Virus record (IMG/VR): IMGVR_UViG_3300030382_002760
Location: 1-41,273 of that record
Origin: a virus
Strand: one strand, 5' to 3'
DNA length: 41,273 bases
Below are positions 17,956-25,513 of this stretch, piece after piece (positions within the stretch are counted from its first letter, which is position 1; every line of letters begins with the position of its first letter). A program made the position numbers and the translations under genes. A model generated the notes under the pieces. That model worked only from the letters and a program-made list of their open reading frames with translations. It did not search any database and had not been told where the DNA came from.

Positions 17956-19485
17956 ATGAGAATCAAACATAGATACTTCACACCCCTTATCTTCGCTCTC
18001 TTTATGACTATAGGAGGGGTATATAGTCAGATTGAAAAGAAGAGTAGTGGGGGTAGTGTAGATACCACAGGCACCCCTGTTGATAACCAGCTTGCGATCT
18101 GGACCGATGCTGACACCCTGGAGGGGGACACCGACCTTACTTTCACGGGACTAGCCTTGGTCTTGGGGGATGACGCCGAGGAAGATTACCAGATCAACTG
18201 GCTAGGCAACGCTGTTGATTTCTACGAGTGCTTGGACGACACAGCAGATTCGTACATCATCGGACTAGGAACCACCTGCGGAACCAACCCTGCTATCACC
18301 GTTATTGGAGATGGCACTGAGGATGTCACTCTGGCTGGTGATCTGACAGTGAGTGGCACTGGGCCTCATGCTTGGGGAGGTTCTGTATCTGGTTGGATTA
18401 GGCAGTACGTTTCAGGAGCCTTTACTTCTGATGGGTCGAGTAATGGCTTTTCAGGGTTTTATGTTGATGGAACCTTAACGGGAGCCAATGGAGATACCGG
18501 AAGTCATGTTGGCTCCACTTTCACCAATAGAATCACAACCCAATCTAATAGTGAGACAGTCACAATGGCTTCTCAGGTGAGGGTTGTAGAGCCTGTCATT
18601 ACAGCAGGTACGGATACCATTACCTCATCTGCAATGCTCTGGCTTGACGGCGTTGCTGCCACTGAAGCCACTAATGACTACGGTTTGCTGATAGATACAG
18701 CCAATGTCAGGTTCGGTGCAGTAGGTACCAATGATGGGCATGTGCATATTTTGAGTCCTGCTACTGGGACAGCCGTAGCAATTTTTGAATCTCCCGCAAG
18801 TACAACTTCACAGAACCTTGAATTTCATTACAACGGGAGTAGAGCTGGGTTTATAGAAACTAAGGCAGCAGCAAGATCCTTCAAATTTGACACAGTAGAC
18901 CTTGGGAATGATGTTGCTGGTCCTCAAATTGTCATCAACAGAAACAGCAATGCATCCTCAGCAAGCGCAGGTTTCATTGGCTTGGCTGATAGGGGTAACC
19001 AGCAGTATAATGTATGGGCTGATGATACAGGTGACCTTCGCATAGGAACCACAATTCCTATTGGCTCTCAAGATACTTCAGGAACTGTTGTAGGTACTCA
19101 AACCAGCCCTAAAGTACTGAAAGATATTCTCTATACATACTCTTTGACGCCCGATGATAAAGCCTATGAGAAATTCCAGGCTGTCTTGAATACTCCTATT
19201 TACGATTTCAAGTTTAAGGATTCATGGGAGAAGCACCCAGGGGAGAAGTTTACTGGGATAGCCATTGATAATGGTGAGAATCCTTGGTACGGAATGGACC
19301 CCGTTAGGGTTACGAATGATATAGCACCCTATGGAACTGCCAAGGCTTTGAATGAACTAAGTATCCCTGGCTATCTGATTCTCTCAGTCAAGGTTCTTAA
19401 TAAAAAGATCGAGGATTTAGAAGAGGAAATATCCCAACTACGCAGTAGTCGTAACCTGCGGAGTGTTGCAGGAGGACTCCAATGA
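17956..19485 (+). CDS. Tail fibre or spike with S74-like chaperone domain and signal peptide
   Basis: 509 residues. The C-terminal part (about 385-500) resembles the Peptidase_S74 intramolecular chaperone: LKDILYTYSL, IYDFKFKDSWE, FTGIAIDNGE and a final coiled coil (VLNKKIEDLEEEISQLR). That family trimerises beta-helical fibres and can cleave itself off. The body is beta-rich, with the fibre-type phrase NQLAIWTDADTLEGDTDLTF. Unusually, the N-terminus reads as a signal peptide (MRIKHRYF, hydrophobic 8-21, then VYS before Gln25). It may instead be a hydrophobic anchor. The next gene, overlapping by four bases, also has a signal. Confidence 0.75.
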   Translation: MRIKHRYFTPLIFALFMTIGGVYSQIEKKSSGGSVDTTGTPVDNQLAIWTDADTLEGDTDLTFTGLALVLGDDAEEDYQINWLGNAVDFYECLDDTADSYIIGLGTTCGTNPAITVIGDGTEDVTLAGDLTVSGTGPHAWGGSVSGWIRQYVSGAFTSDGSSNGFSGFYVDGTLTGANGDTGSHVGSTFTNRITTQSNSETVTMASQVRVVEPVITAGTDTITSSAMLWLDGVAATEATNDYGLLIDTANVRFGAVGTNDGHVHILSPATGTAVAIFESPASTTSQNLEFHYNGSRAGFIETKAAARSFKFDTVDLGNDVAGPQIVINRNSNASSASAGFIGLADRGNQQYNVWADDTGDLRIGTTIPIGSQDTSGTVVGTQTSPKVLKDILYTYSLTPDDKAYEKFQAVLNTPIYDFKFKDSWEKHPGEKFTGIAIDNGENPWYGMDPVRVTNDIAPYGTAKALNELSIPGYLILSVKVLNKKIEDLEEEISQLRSSRNLRSVAGGLQ

Positions 19486-19841
19486 AGAAAGTATTATTTA
19501 GTTTTATCACTCTCATCCTAGCCAGTCTCTTAGTCTATGGGCAGTTTGAATTCACTGTACCTGCTGCTGTCACGGTTACTACAGCAGGGACTAGAGTACA
19601 GCTTACTTCCACTACAGGGCATGACTTTGCCCGTATGCTCTACATCGAAGCTGATGAAGACAATACAGGGGTACTTTATGTAGGAGATGTCGGTGTATCC
19701 TCTACTGAGTACGCTGCTGCTTTAGCTGCAGGTGAGGGATTCAGTGTTACCATGTCTCCACCTGATACCTTTGATGCTACGGACATCTACTTGGATGTAT
19801 CCGTAAACGGGGAGATTGCTTCCTATAGCATTATATTTTAA
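19482..19841 (+). CDS. Exported small beta-rich protein
   Basis: 119 residues with a clear signal peptide: KK, a hydrophobic core from about 4 to 18, and VYG before Gln21. The mature part is about 99 residues of Thr/Val/Ala-rich beta sequence resembling a small fibre or decoration domain. It overlaps the fibre gene by four bases (ATGA), so the two are made together. It could be a surface or periplasmic partner of the fibre protein. No family is recognised. Confidence 0.6.
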   Translation: MKKVLFSFITLILASLLVYGQFEFTVPAAVTVTTAGTRVQLTSTTGHDFARMLYIEADEDNTGVLYVGDVGVSSTEYAAALAAGEGFSVTMSPPDTFDATDIYLDVSVNGEIASYSIIF

Positions 19842-20170
19842 TGCCTATCTACCCTTTTAAGTGTCCCGATTGTAATGAAGAAACGGAGAAGGTATGGTCT
19901 ATCCATGATTATGATAACCTCCCTGTTCCTCTCTGCATCGCATGTGGTCAGTTTATGGAACAGAAGCTATGCTCGGCTACTATTACTTTCGCTTTCACAC
20001 CAGGGGAACGTACAGGTGTATATAAACATGATTATGGTAAGTATGCTACCCATGATCTAACGGTACCAGGGAAGATGGCTGAACTAGAACAGGCGGGAGT
20101 ATTAAGTGATCCGTGGAAGAACGCTCCCCCTGCACAGGAATCAACAGGAGCCGATGAAGCACTCAGCTAA
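19841..20170 (+). CDS. FmdB-like zinc-ribbon protein
   Basis: 109 residues beginning MPIYPFKCPDCNEETEKVWS, with a second CIACG at residues 32-36. The two Cys pairs make a zinc ribbon of the FmdB/regulatory type, often found as small phage proteins of unknown function. The C-terminal half is basic then acidic and shows no domain. It starts one base over the preceding stop and overlaps the next gene (ATG 20154). Confidence 0.65.
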   Translation: MPIYPFKCPDCNEETEKVWSIHDYDNLPVPLCIACGQFMEQKLCSATITFAFTPGERTGVYKHDYGKYATHDLTVPGKMAELEQAGVLSDPWKNAPPAQESTGADEALS

Positions 20171-20477
20171 GAAGGAAGAAGAGTACGAGAACCCATTAGA
20201 GGGCTTACTGGTGGATAAGACTGATGAGGAGAAAGCCGCTATGGTTACTCCTGATTGGATCAAGGCTCGTATGGTAGAGGCGGTATCAGGTGTTGGTATG
20301 TGGAGATTCGCTAAACCAGCGCAGATTAACAAGACCCTAGAGTTACTTGCAACTCATCTGGGTATGCTCGTGCAGAAGAAGCAAGTGAACGTTGATATCA
20401 ATGCCATGATGAGACAGATTGGTGATGGTCAATTGAAAGAGATTGTTGAAGCGGAAGTTAAGGAGTTACCAATATGA
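20154..20477 (+). CDS. Probable terminase small subunit
   Basis: 107 residues. I chose ATG 20154 because AGGAG lies three bases upstream; the frame is also open from ATG 20106. The segment NKTLELLATHLGMLVQKKQVNVD matches the pattern seen at the C-terminal side of many small terminases (ALELLGKHLGMF...). A charged N-terminus and a helical remainder fit a DNA-recognition subunit that binds the packaging site. It lies about 16 kb from the large subunit, an unusual separation. An alternative is an unrelated small helical protein. Confidence 0.5.
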   Translation: MKHSAKKEEEYENPLEGLLVDKTDEEKAAMVTPDWIKARMVEAVSGVGMWRFAKPAQINKTLELLATHLGMLVQKKQVNVDINAMMRQIGDGQLKEIVEAEVKELPI

Positions 20478-20719
20478 ATGGTGTAAAGCTTAAAGTATTC
20501 TTATGGATAATGGGACTATTTGCTACCTGTATGATGGGTATAGCAGTTGCTACTAATAGTAATAGTATAGCTATCTCTAGTATAACTACAGAATTAGATG
20601 CCCATAGTGATTTAGATATTCATAGACCAGCAAGAGAAATACTAAGTCGTATTGAACAACGTCTCTCAGTAATCGAGACTCATGTAGAGCATATAAGAAC
20701 AGAATTGGAGAATCAGTAA
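20474..20719 (+). CDS. Membrane-anchored coiled-coil protein
   Basis: 81 residues with one predicted membrane helix (VFLWIMGLFATCMMGIAVAT, about 8-27) followed by an acidic/His linker and a coiled coil (RIEQRLSVIETHVEHIRTELEN). This is the shape of small holin-like or spanin-like phage membrane proteins, and it overlaps both neighbours by four bases or one base. A role in lysis is possible but no lysis enzyme lies next to it. Confidence 0.5.
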   Translation: MNGVKLKVFLWIMGLFATCMMGIAVATNSNSIAISSITTELDAHSDLDIHRPAREILSRIEQRLSVIETHVEHIRTELENQ

Positions 20720-21120
20720 TGTCAGAATCTATACCAGCTATGACTGGATTAACGAGACCTTTTCTCGATACCCAGGCCTCATATACCAAAGGACTCCCTG
20801 CGTCTCGTCCTGCTGGTATATACAAGCGGGAGCATAGGATTACAGAGGGTGGTGCCCATAGTGAGAACCCTAATGTACAAGCAGCTACTCTAGCTAACCA
20901 ACCTGGTAGGGGTCTCTCAGCTAGTGCCCCCAAGACTCTACTTACTGCCCCATCATCTGCTGCGCTTCCCGCTGCTCCAACATTTACACCGTCAACTTCG
21001 TCTGCATCCTCTATGTCACCCCTTACTCGTTCCTTTACACCACAAGCTGCACCAGCAGTAGGTACACCAACGGGACAGGGTGAAGATATTGACGAACTGT
21101 TGAAGATGATTATCGGTTAA
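20719..21120 (+). CDS. Low-complexity Ser/Pro/Ala-rich protein
   Basis: 133 residues, rich in Ser, Thr, Pro and Ala, with no predicted helices until the final acidic helix (EDIDELLKMIIG). It probably has little fixed structure. It starts one base over the preceding stop and is followed two bases later by the next start. Position suggests a minor virion protein. Function unknown. Confidence 0.45.
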   Translation: MSESIPAMTGLTRPFLDTQASYTKGLPASRPAGIYKREHRITEGGAHSENPNVQAATLANQPGRGLSASAPKTLLTAPSSAALPAAPTFTPSTSSASSMSPLTRSFTPQAAPAVGTPTGQGEDIDELLKMIIG

Positions 21121-21122
21121 TC

Positions 21123-21344
21123 ATGCCTAGAGATGAAATATTCAACAAGGCTCAACAGGTACTAGAGCAGTGGGTCTTCTTCAAGGGTCCAATATTCAGT
21201 ACTCCCTATAAACTTCCTACCTACACGACAGCTACTATACCCCCCGCCTCATTATGGGAAGGTGGAGTAATCTACATCAGCGATGCAGCTTCTGGAGCCA
21301 ACATACAGGCATCCAATGGTACCGCATGGGTCAACCTTGGGTAA
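21123..21344 (+). CDS. Small fibre-tip-like protein
   Basis: 73 residues. The C-terminal half (PTYTTATIPPASLWEGGVIYISDAASG... NGTAWVNLG) is the short motif seen at the ends of many phage tail fibres and head fibres, usually within longer proteins. Here it is fused to a short helix (FNKAQQVLEQWVFF). It lies next to the exported 290-residue protein. A small adhesin or fibre-tip protein is the likely role. Confidence 0.55.
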   Translation: MPRDEIFNKAQQVLEQWVFFKGPIFSTPYKLPTYTTATIPPASLWEGGVIYISDAASGANIQASNGTAWVNLG

Positions 21345-21362
21345 TGTGATATTATAGAAACT

Positions 21363-21393
21363 GAGGACACGGTGTCCTCTAGTTAGCTAACTA
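21363..21393. other. Hairpin followed by palindrome before the exported 290-residue gene
   Basis: GAGGACAC (21363-21370) pairs with GTGTCCTC (21372-21379) around a one-base centre (the innermost pairs would open). It is followed immediately by the perfect 14-base palindrome TAGTTAGCTAACTA (21380-21393), then the Shine-Dalgarno AAGGAG. It could be a terminator or processing hairpin followed by an operator-like site. The gap between genes is only 61 bases. Confidence 0.6.
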
Positions 21394-21405
21394 TAAGGAG
21401 AAGAA

Positions 21406-22278
21406 ATGTTTAATAGTTTACGAACTAAGGTAATTGTAGCCTGTCTAGTAGGCGGCTTCTTTACCGTATTAGTGCTTGGTCAGATTGGTCCGTATCTCCA
21501 GATGCCAGCAGGTAGTGAGACAAGTCCTGGATTGGCCTTTTTTAGGGACAATATCATGGGCTTCTATCGTGATGGTGATGGGGACATGGGGTTTGGTTTT
21601 GAGAAGATGTCCTTTGAGGGTGCCACTGCTGATGCGAGTGAAGCCACCATTGAGATTGAGGAACCTACTGCTGATACCACTTTCCTCTTCAATACTGATT
21701 CCGCTGATACCTATGATATATTGATGGTTCCTGATGGGGAAGCTGCCCTATCGGTGCTTGTCAATCCTCTGTATGCTGCGACTGCTGATGCCTTCACTCC
21801 AGTTGACGCCACTATTGGTGATCTGGAGATGTATGTGCAGAGGTTCTACCTGCCCTCTCCGATAACTGTCGGTGCGGTGTATGGTATATCTGAGCAGGGA
21901 GCACAGACTGCTTCCACTAACGGTGATCTTGGTGCAGCCATCTATGAAGATGCTGATGCTGGAGCACAGTTATTTATCTGTGCCGTAGCTGACCAGGGTG
22001 GAACTGCTGCTGTTGACTGTGATGGAACTGATGTCACGCTTCAGACTGGCTGGTATCGCTTGGGTATGTGTGGTGAGGATGTCTCTGATGAGATGTGGGG
22101 CGGTGCCCTGCCAACTGAGACAGATATTCAAGTCGTCTTGAATCAGCTTCCTCTTGCTTCTATTACGGTAGGTGAGAGTGCGAATGATTGCACCTCTACG
22201 GGTATTCCCCCGTCTACTACAGGGGCATTGGAAGATTCCACTACGGAGTATGCGTTCTGGGCATTAGGACCAGATTGA
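21406..22278 (+). CDS. Exported or membrane-anchored beta-rich protein
   Basis: 290 residues, the last gene of the late arm. The N-terminus has a basic start (MFNSLRTK), a hydrophobic core 9-24 and LVLG before Gln26, which reads as a signal peptide. The mature part is acidic, with Asp/Thr/Ala-rich beta sequence and four Cys in the C-terminal half (CAVAD, VDCDG, GMCGE, NDCTS) that could form disulphides if exported. The convergent terminator follows at 22294. An adhesin or surface protein is inferred; no family is recognised. Confidence 0.55.
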   Translation: MFNSLRTKVIVACLVGGFFTVLVLGQIGPYLQMPAGSETSPGLAFFRDNIMGFYRDGDGDMGFGFEKMSFEGATADASEATIEIEEPTADTTFLFNTDSADTYDILMVPDGEAALSVLVNPLYAATADAFTPVDATIGDLEMYVQRFYLPSPITVGAVYGISEQGAQTASTNGDLGAAIYEDADAGAQLFICAVADQGGTAAVDCDGTDVTLQTGWYRLGMCGEDVSDEMWGGALPTETDIQVVLNQLPLASITVGESANDCTSTGIPPSTTGALEDSTTEYAFWALGPD

Positions 22279-22293
22279 TCCTCTAAAGGGAAG

Positions 22294-22314
22294 GGAGGGG
22301 GTTATTCCCCCTCC
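22294..22314. terminator. Bidirectional terminator between the two arms
   Basis: GGAGGGGG (22294-22301) pairs with CCCCCTCC (22307-22314) around a five-base loop between the convergent ends of the 290-residue gene and the minus-strand 104-residue gene. The minus-strand stop (22302-22304) lies inside the loop. It separates the late and early arms. Confidence 0.7.
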
Positions 22315-22616
22315 TCCTTATCTTTCAGCACTAGATCTGGTGTTGACTCTGTCTGCTCTATCTTTACAAACCTACCCTCATTTGGTCTTAGTTCATAGAC
22401 CTCATTACTCAATCCATATTTTAAATACAGTTGATTAGCTGTATTATTCATACCCTGCCATTGTGAGTAGAGTATCAACGCTTCATCCTTAGTGAGATTA
22501 ACATAGTTTGGTTGATGGAGTTGAGCGTACAGTAGAACCCCCGCAAGAATGGCCCCACAACTAAAGATCATACCTAATACTTTTATGAAATCGTAGTCAG
22601 AGTCAAATAAATTCAT
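22302..22616 (-). CDS. Small membrane protein
   Basis: 104 residues with one clear membrane helix (VLGMIFSCGAILAGVLLYAQL, about 14-34) and an acidic cytoplasmic or periplasmic tail (TESTPDLVLKDKEEGE). It is the last gene of the minus arm, and its stop lies in the bidirectional terminator. The phrase DSDYDF occurs in the N-terminus. Function unknown; similar small membrane proteins occur in superinfection-exclusion and lysis regions. Confidence 0.5.
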   Translation of the reverse strand: MNLFDSDYDFIKVLGMIFSCGAILAGVLLYAQLHQPNYVNLTKDEALILYSQWQGMNNTANQLYLKYGLSNEVYELRPNEGRFVKIEQTESTPDLVLKDKEEGE

Positions 22617-22625
22617 ATTTCCTCC

Positions 22626-23114
22626 TTAGTGAACTTGCCCTGAAGGAATATCCTCTAAGAACTTCTCCAACGATGCATCACCTGACTGCTCGAATGTCCT
22701 CAGTGCTCCCATAGCTTGTACCCTGATGTTAGCTCTCGTACCCTTGAATATAAGGGATAGATACTCGAACTGCCTAGCCTCTGGTTGTACTAGGTAGTAT
22801 ACCTTACCTATTGGTTCCTGTCGTGTTCTAGTAATAGAGTTGAGTACCATCATTCCTGTAGTAGGATCATCTCCATCGTGTAGCCATGCTTGTATTCTAG
22901 CTACTGCTACCCCTCTTGTATCTGTAGAGACAAGAGATACATCCCAGTAGTCGGTATAGGGTACAGTTCCTTCTGGTATAGCCCATCGTAGGGATGCTGT
23001 AAGGGGATTACCCTTACCCTTGAAAAGAGACTCAGCCTCTAGTGACCAGTCCTTTCCATCATTGTGTCTCCCTATCATCGTATCCTCTGTCATGTTTGTT
23101 GTCTCAAATTCCAT
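22626..23114 (-). CDS. Hypothetical protein
   Basis: 162 residues, soluble, mixed alpha/beta with a final acidic helix (SGDASLEKFLEDIPSGQVH). Several beta-like runs (KVYYLVQPEARQFEYLSLIFKG) suggest a compact domain. The gene starts one base after the stop of the gene upstream (23116) and ends ten bases before the next start. No motif is recognised; exported neighbours on both sides suggest a shared envelope function, but this protein has no signal peptide. Confidence 0.5.
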   Translation of the reverse strand: MEFETTNMTEDTMIGRHNDGKDWSLEAESLFKGKGNPLTASLRWAIPEGTVPYTDYWDVSLVSTDTRGVAVARIQAWLHDGDDPTTGMMVLNSITRTRQEPIGKVYYLVQPEARQFEYLSLIFKGTRANIRVQAMGALRTFEQSGDASLEKFLEDIPSGQVH

Positions 23115-23115
23115 T

Positions 23116-23640
23116 CTACCTCCCTGTAATAGCTCTCTCTACTGCATCACCGAACACGGTGGGGAAAGAGAACCCAACTTGAATACCACTGTCACTATTC
23201 TGCCCTCGTATGAAGGACTCATTGGCTGATATAACCTTGATATATCCTATATCAAACTTAATCATCTGACCTAGACTAACAAATCCACCTAGATTGTAGC
23301 TGAAGATAGATCCTGTTACCTGCCCTGTCGTAGCGGGTATGATTCCTATACCTGAATTGATACCTACTTTAAATGCATCAGTGAGATTGTGATATGCCTG
23401 TGCTCCTATCCATTGAATGTCTAATCCTAATGCACCATCCTCAAATACGTCCAGTGATCCATCATCTGCTCCTCTATCGAAGAATACATGGGTACCTATC
23501 TCCAATACAGTAGGCCCAACACATAACTTCTCACTGAAATAACAGAGGTCAGTACTCTGGGCGTTAAGTCCGATGGATGAGCCTATGATTAACAGTACAA
23601 CTGCCATAGACCACATTATTACTTTCTTGGGACTCATCAA
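23116..23640 (-). CDS. Exported protein, possible outer-membrane beta-barrel
   Basis: 174 residues with a signal peptide: KK, a hydrophobic core 8-24 and LNA before Gln28. The mature part (about 147 residues) is Gly/aromatic-rich with alternating strand-like runs (AFKVGINSGIGIIPATTGQVTG, FSYNLGGFVSLGQMIKFDIGYIKV), as in small outer-membrane barrels. The mRNA start has a 17-base palindrome (23651-23667) next to the AAAGGAGG ribosome site, which could control translation. An envelope change that blocks other phages is a reasonable guess only. Confidence 0.55.
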   Translation of the reverse strand: MMSPKKVIMWSMAVVLLIIGSSIGLNAQSTDLCYFSEKLCVGPTVLEIGTHVFFDRGADDGSLDVFEDGALGLDIQWIGAQAYHNLTDAFKVGINSGIGIIPATTGQVTGSIFSYNLGGFVSLGQMIKFDIGYIKVISANESFIRGQNSDSGIQVGFSFPTVFGDAVERAITGR

Positions 23641-23650
23641 TTCCTCCTTT

Positions 23651-23667
23651 GTCCCTAATTTAGGGAC
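23651..23667. repeat. Dispersed 17-bp palindrome, copy 2
   Basis: GTCCCT AATTT AGGGAC lies in the 80-base gap before the exported 174-residue gene. On the minus strand the hairpin ends four bases before the Shine-Dalgarno core of that gene. The loop differs by one base from the palindromic version. Confidence 0.8.
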
Positions 23668-23720
23668 GTTATTGTGGCTACGAGGAGCAGCATGACTGCA
23701 CTTTCTCCCCTTAACCTATA

Positions 23721-23927
23721 CTAGGGGTCCAGCTTAACTCTCCTGGGGTGTATACGGTTCTTAACTATGTTCAGCTTGTAGACGTTTACTATGTACTTCT
23801 TGTTCTCTAACATGGATACCATATTACTCATAGTACCCATCGCTGCTATCTTCGTAGTCTCTAGAAATGAGATAGGTTCGTGGTCTGGGAACTGAAATAC
23901 TACGAGCCACTGTGTTCCTGACTTCAT
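23721..23927 (-). CDS. Small hypothetical protein
   Basis: 68 residues, with basic and hydrophobic stretches and a C-terminal basic end (KNRIHPRRVKLDP). I chose ATG 23927, which overlaps the preceding stop as ATGA; GTG 23936 is an alternative. No motif. It overlaps the DUF4406 gene by four bases and ends 80 bases before the next gene. Confidence 0.4.
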   Translation of the reverse strand: MKSGTQWLVVFQFPDHEPISFLETTKIAAMGTMSNMVSMLENKKYIVNVYKLNIVKNRIHPRRVKLDP

Positions 23928-24283
23928 TCTTTCCACATGGGAGAAACATGGACGAAGTGACGTATTTTAACAGCACTACTCCTCACTACATCATGGGCTA
24001 GGTAGATAGGTAAGTCTAATTGTTGAGCTATGTGTGCCTCTAACCTAGCACCAGGACTTTCCTCCCAGTCCTTCAGTAATACAAGAGCATCAACACCGCA
24101 GATAGTTACAATATCATGCTTCAAGTATTTATTTCTATCTTTAATTTGATCCCCTAAATTAGGGTTATCAGCGGGATTGATTACTTCATATCCGTAATCT
24201 CTCCATACTTTAGATACCCTGCGAAACTCAGGGAAGTTCAACTCCTCTTTCCCTCTCATTGGTCCAGCTATATAGACCTTCAT
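23924..24283 (-). CDS. DUF4406-like nucleoside deoxyribosyltransferase-fold protein
   Basis: 119 residues, with the opening MKVYIAGPMRG and then PEFRRVSKVWRDYGYEVINPADNP, the signature of DUF4406 and related nucleoside 2-deoxyribosyltransferase-like domains. The end of the domain has VDALVLLKDWEESPGARLE. These small proteins are frequent in phages; the substrate is not established, and nucleotide salvage is the usual suggestion. I chose ATG 24283 with AAGGAG eight bases upstream. The partial palindrome CCCTAAATTAGGG falls inside the gene. Confidence 0.75.
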   Translation of the reverse strand: MKVYIAGPMRGKEELNFPEFRRVSKVWRDYGYEVINPADNPNLGDQIKDRNKYLKHDIVTICGVDALVLLKDWEESPGARLEAHIAQQLDLPIYLAHDVVRSSAVKIRHFVHVSPMWKE

Positions 24284-24316
24284 GTGCCCATCTCCTTTGT
24301 AGTACAAACTTCCTCC

Positions 24317-24793
24317 TTAATGAGGATAGTCGGTACACTCCTCTACGAATACAGAACCTAAGATAATGTTAGACTCTGGTACCTGAAAGAAGGTATGTAC
24401 CAACTTTTCCTCCTCTACTCTACCTGCGTAGATAAAGTAATGTCTCTTTAAACCATGCTCTCTAGTCATCAGGTGTAGTGATGTTACCACAGGGTCTAAG
24501 CATAGTGGTAGTATCTCATACCAAGTATCCGGTAGAAAGGTAGCGTATATAAAGTGGGTAGTAGTCTCTTTCTGATCCTTGATCCACACAGCGACATCAA
24601 ACTCCAACTCCTGTCCCTGCGATACACTGAGGATAGAGGTACTAGGGTTGACACCCATAGTCTGAGTACCCACTTTATATTTAATTCCATGACTCTCTAA
24701 ATCAAAGAAGTATTCAGTATAGTTTAGAGGTTTTTCAACGTTCTGCCCTATCAAGGAAGCAGTTATTGGTAATATAAGCAGCAATCTCTTCAT
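24317..24793 (-). CDS. Exported hypothetical protein
   Basis: 158 residues with a short signal peptide (MKR, hydrophobic 4-15, then LIG before Gln17). The mature part is a mixed beta domain with paired aromatic residues and two or three Cys. The gene overlaps the end of the 72-residue gene upstream by 59 bases in another frame. Exported status is the only property that can be read. An envelope role is possible. Confidence 0.5.
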   Translation of the reverse strand: MKRLLLILPITASLIGQNVEKPLNYTEYFFDLESHGIKYKVGTQTMGVNPSTSILSVSQGQELEFDVAVWIKDQKETTTHFIYATFLPDTWYEILPLCLDPVVTSLHLMTREHGLKRHYFIYAGRVEEEKLVHTFFQVPESNIILGSVFVEECTDYPH

Positions 24794-24953
24794 CGGTATA
24801 TACCTTCACTGATCTTTCTTTAGCTTCCTCCCATACGTCCCATAATTTAGGACTATGGGGAGAGGATACTTTCAATCTGTACATCTTCTTACTTCCCTCT
24901 CGGGCTGCTATAGTTTTTCCCATCTTGGGCTGATCGTCATAACCAGGAGCCAT
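24735..24953 (-). CDS. Small basic hypothetical protein
   Basis: 72 residues, basic (KKMYRLKVSSPHSPKLWDVWEEAKERSVKVY), with a helical centre. Its start overlaps the stop of the exonuclease gene (TAATG), so the two are translationally coupled. The last 59 bases overlap the exported gene. No family is recognised. Confidence 0.4.
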   Translation of the reverse strand: MAPGYDDQPKMGKTIAAREGSKKMYRLKVSSPHSPKLWDVWEEAKERSVKVYTDEEIAAYITNNCFLDRAER

Positions 24954-25513
24954 TATCTTCTCACTTCTTTTATCAGGTGCCTAGTGCGAGTATATAACTG
25001 CTCTAGACCTTCACAATCACTCTCACATCTCTTACGCAGGATCTTGATATTCTTATCAAACTTATCCCCCGCAAGACCCGCCCATACATTAGGCGATACT
25101 GACATCTTCTCCTCCTCCATCTCAAAGAAATTAAGTAGGTGTCCTAGTGATTTCCGGCTGGTCTTGAGTTTAGGCTTGAGAGCGTAATAGAGGTCAAGAT
25201 GAGGAGGGTTATTAAGGGGTTCCTCTCCATGTAGTAGCAACCTGGTATTAACAAACTTAACATCAAAGCCTTTACCATAATATGTCATCCAACACTGCGC
25301 TTGATTCAACATGTGAGCTGCATCAATCACCATCTGCTTATCATTCATGTTCGGACCAATGGCAAATGATACTGGCTTCTTTCCAAAGGGCTTGATAGAG
25401 ATCATGTATGCCTGTCCGTAGTCAGCATTGAATCCATGACTCTCTATATCCCAGGTGTAGAGGGAATTAGTCTCCTCTACTAAATCTAGAAAATCCTGTG
25501 TCTCAACTTGCAT
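24953..25513 (-). CDS. DnaQ/YprB-like 3'-5' exonuclease
   Basis: 186 residues with an RNase H-fold exonuclease pattern: WDIE at 21-24 (D22, E24), YYGKGFDVKF at 78-87 (D84), HLDLYY at 105-110 and CESDCEGL at 163-170 (D166). These positions fit the acidic set of DnaQ-family exonucleases, and the Tyr-rich D84 motif is close to the YprB-type family. A role in DNA or RNA processing in replication is likely. The start ATG 25513 has AAGGAG upstream and overlaps the HTH gene. The phage also has an exonuclease domain in its polymerase. Confidence 0.7.
   Translation of the reverse strand: MQVETQDFLDLVEETNSLYTWDIESHGFNADYGQAYMISIKPFGKKPVSFAIGPNMNDKQMVIDAAHMLNQAQCWMTYYGKGFDVKFVNTRLLLHGEEPLNNPPHLDLYYALKPKLKTSRKSLGHLLNFFEMEEEKMSVSPNVWAGLAGDKFDKNIKILRKRCESDCEGLEQLYTRTRHLIKEVRR

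Noticed and set aside
24152-24164. Seventh copy of the palindrome in the DUF4406 gene
   Set aside because: Only the inner CCCTAAATTAGGG matches; the outer GT/AC arms are missing and it is in coding sequence, so I count it only as partial.
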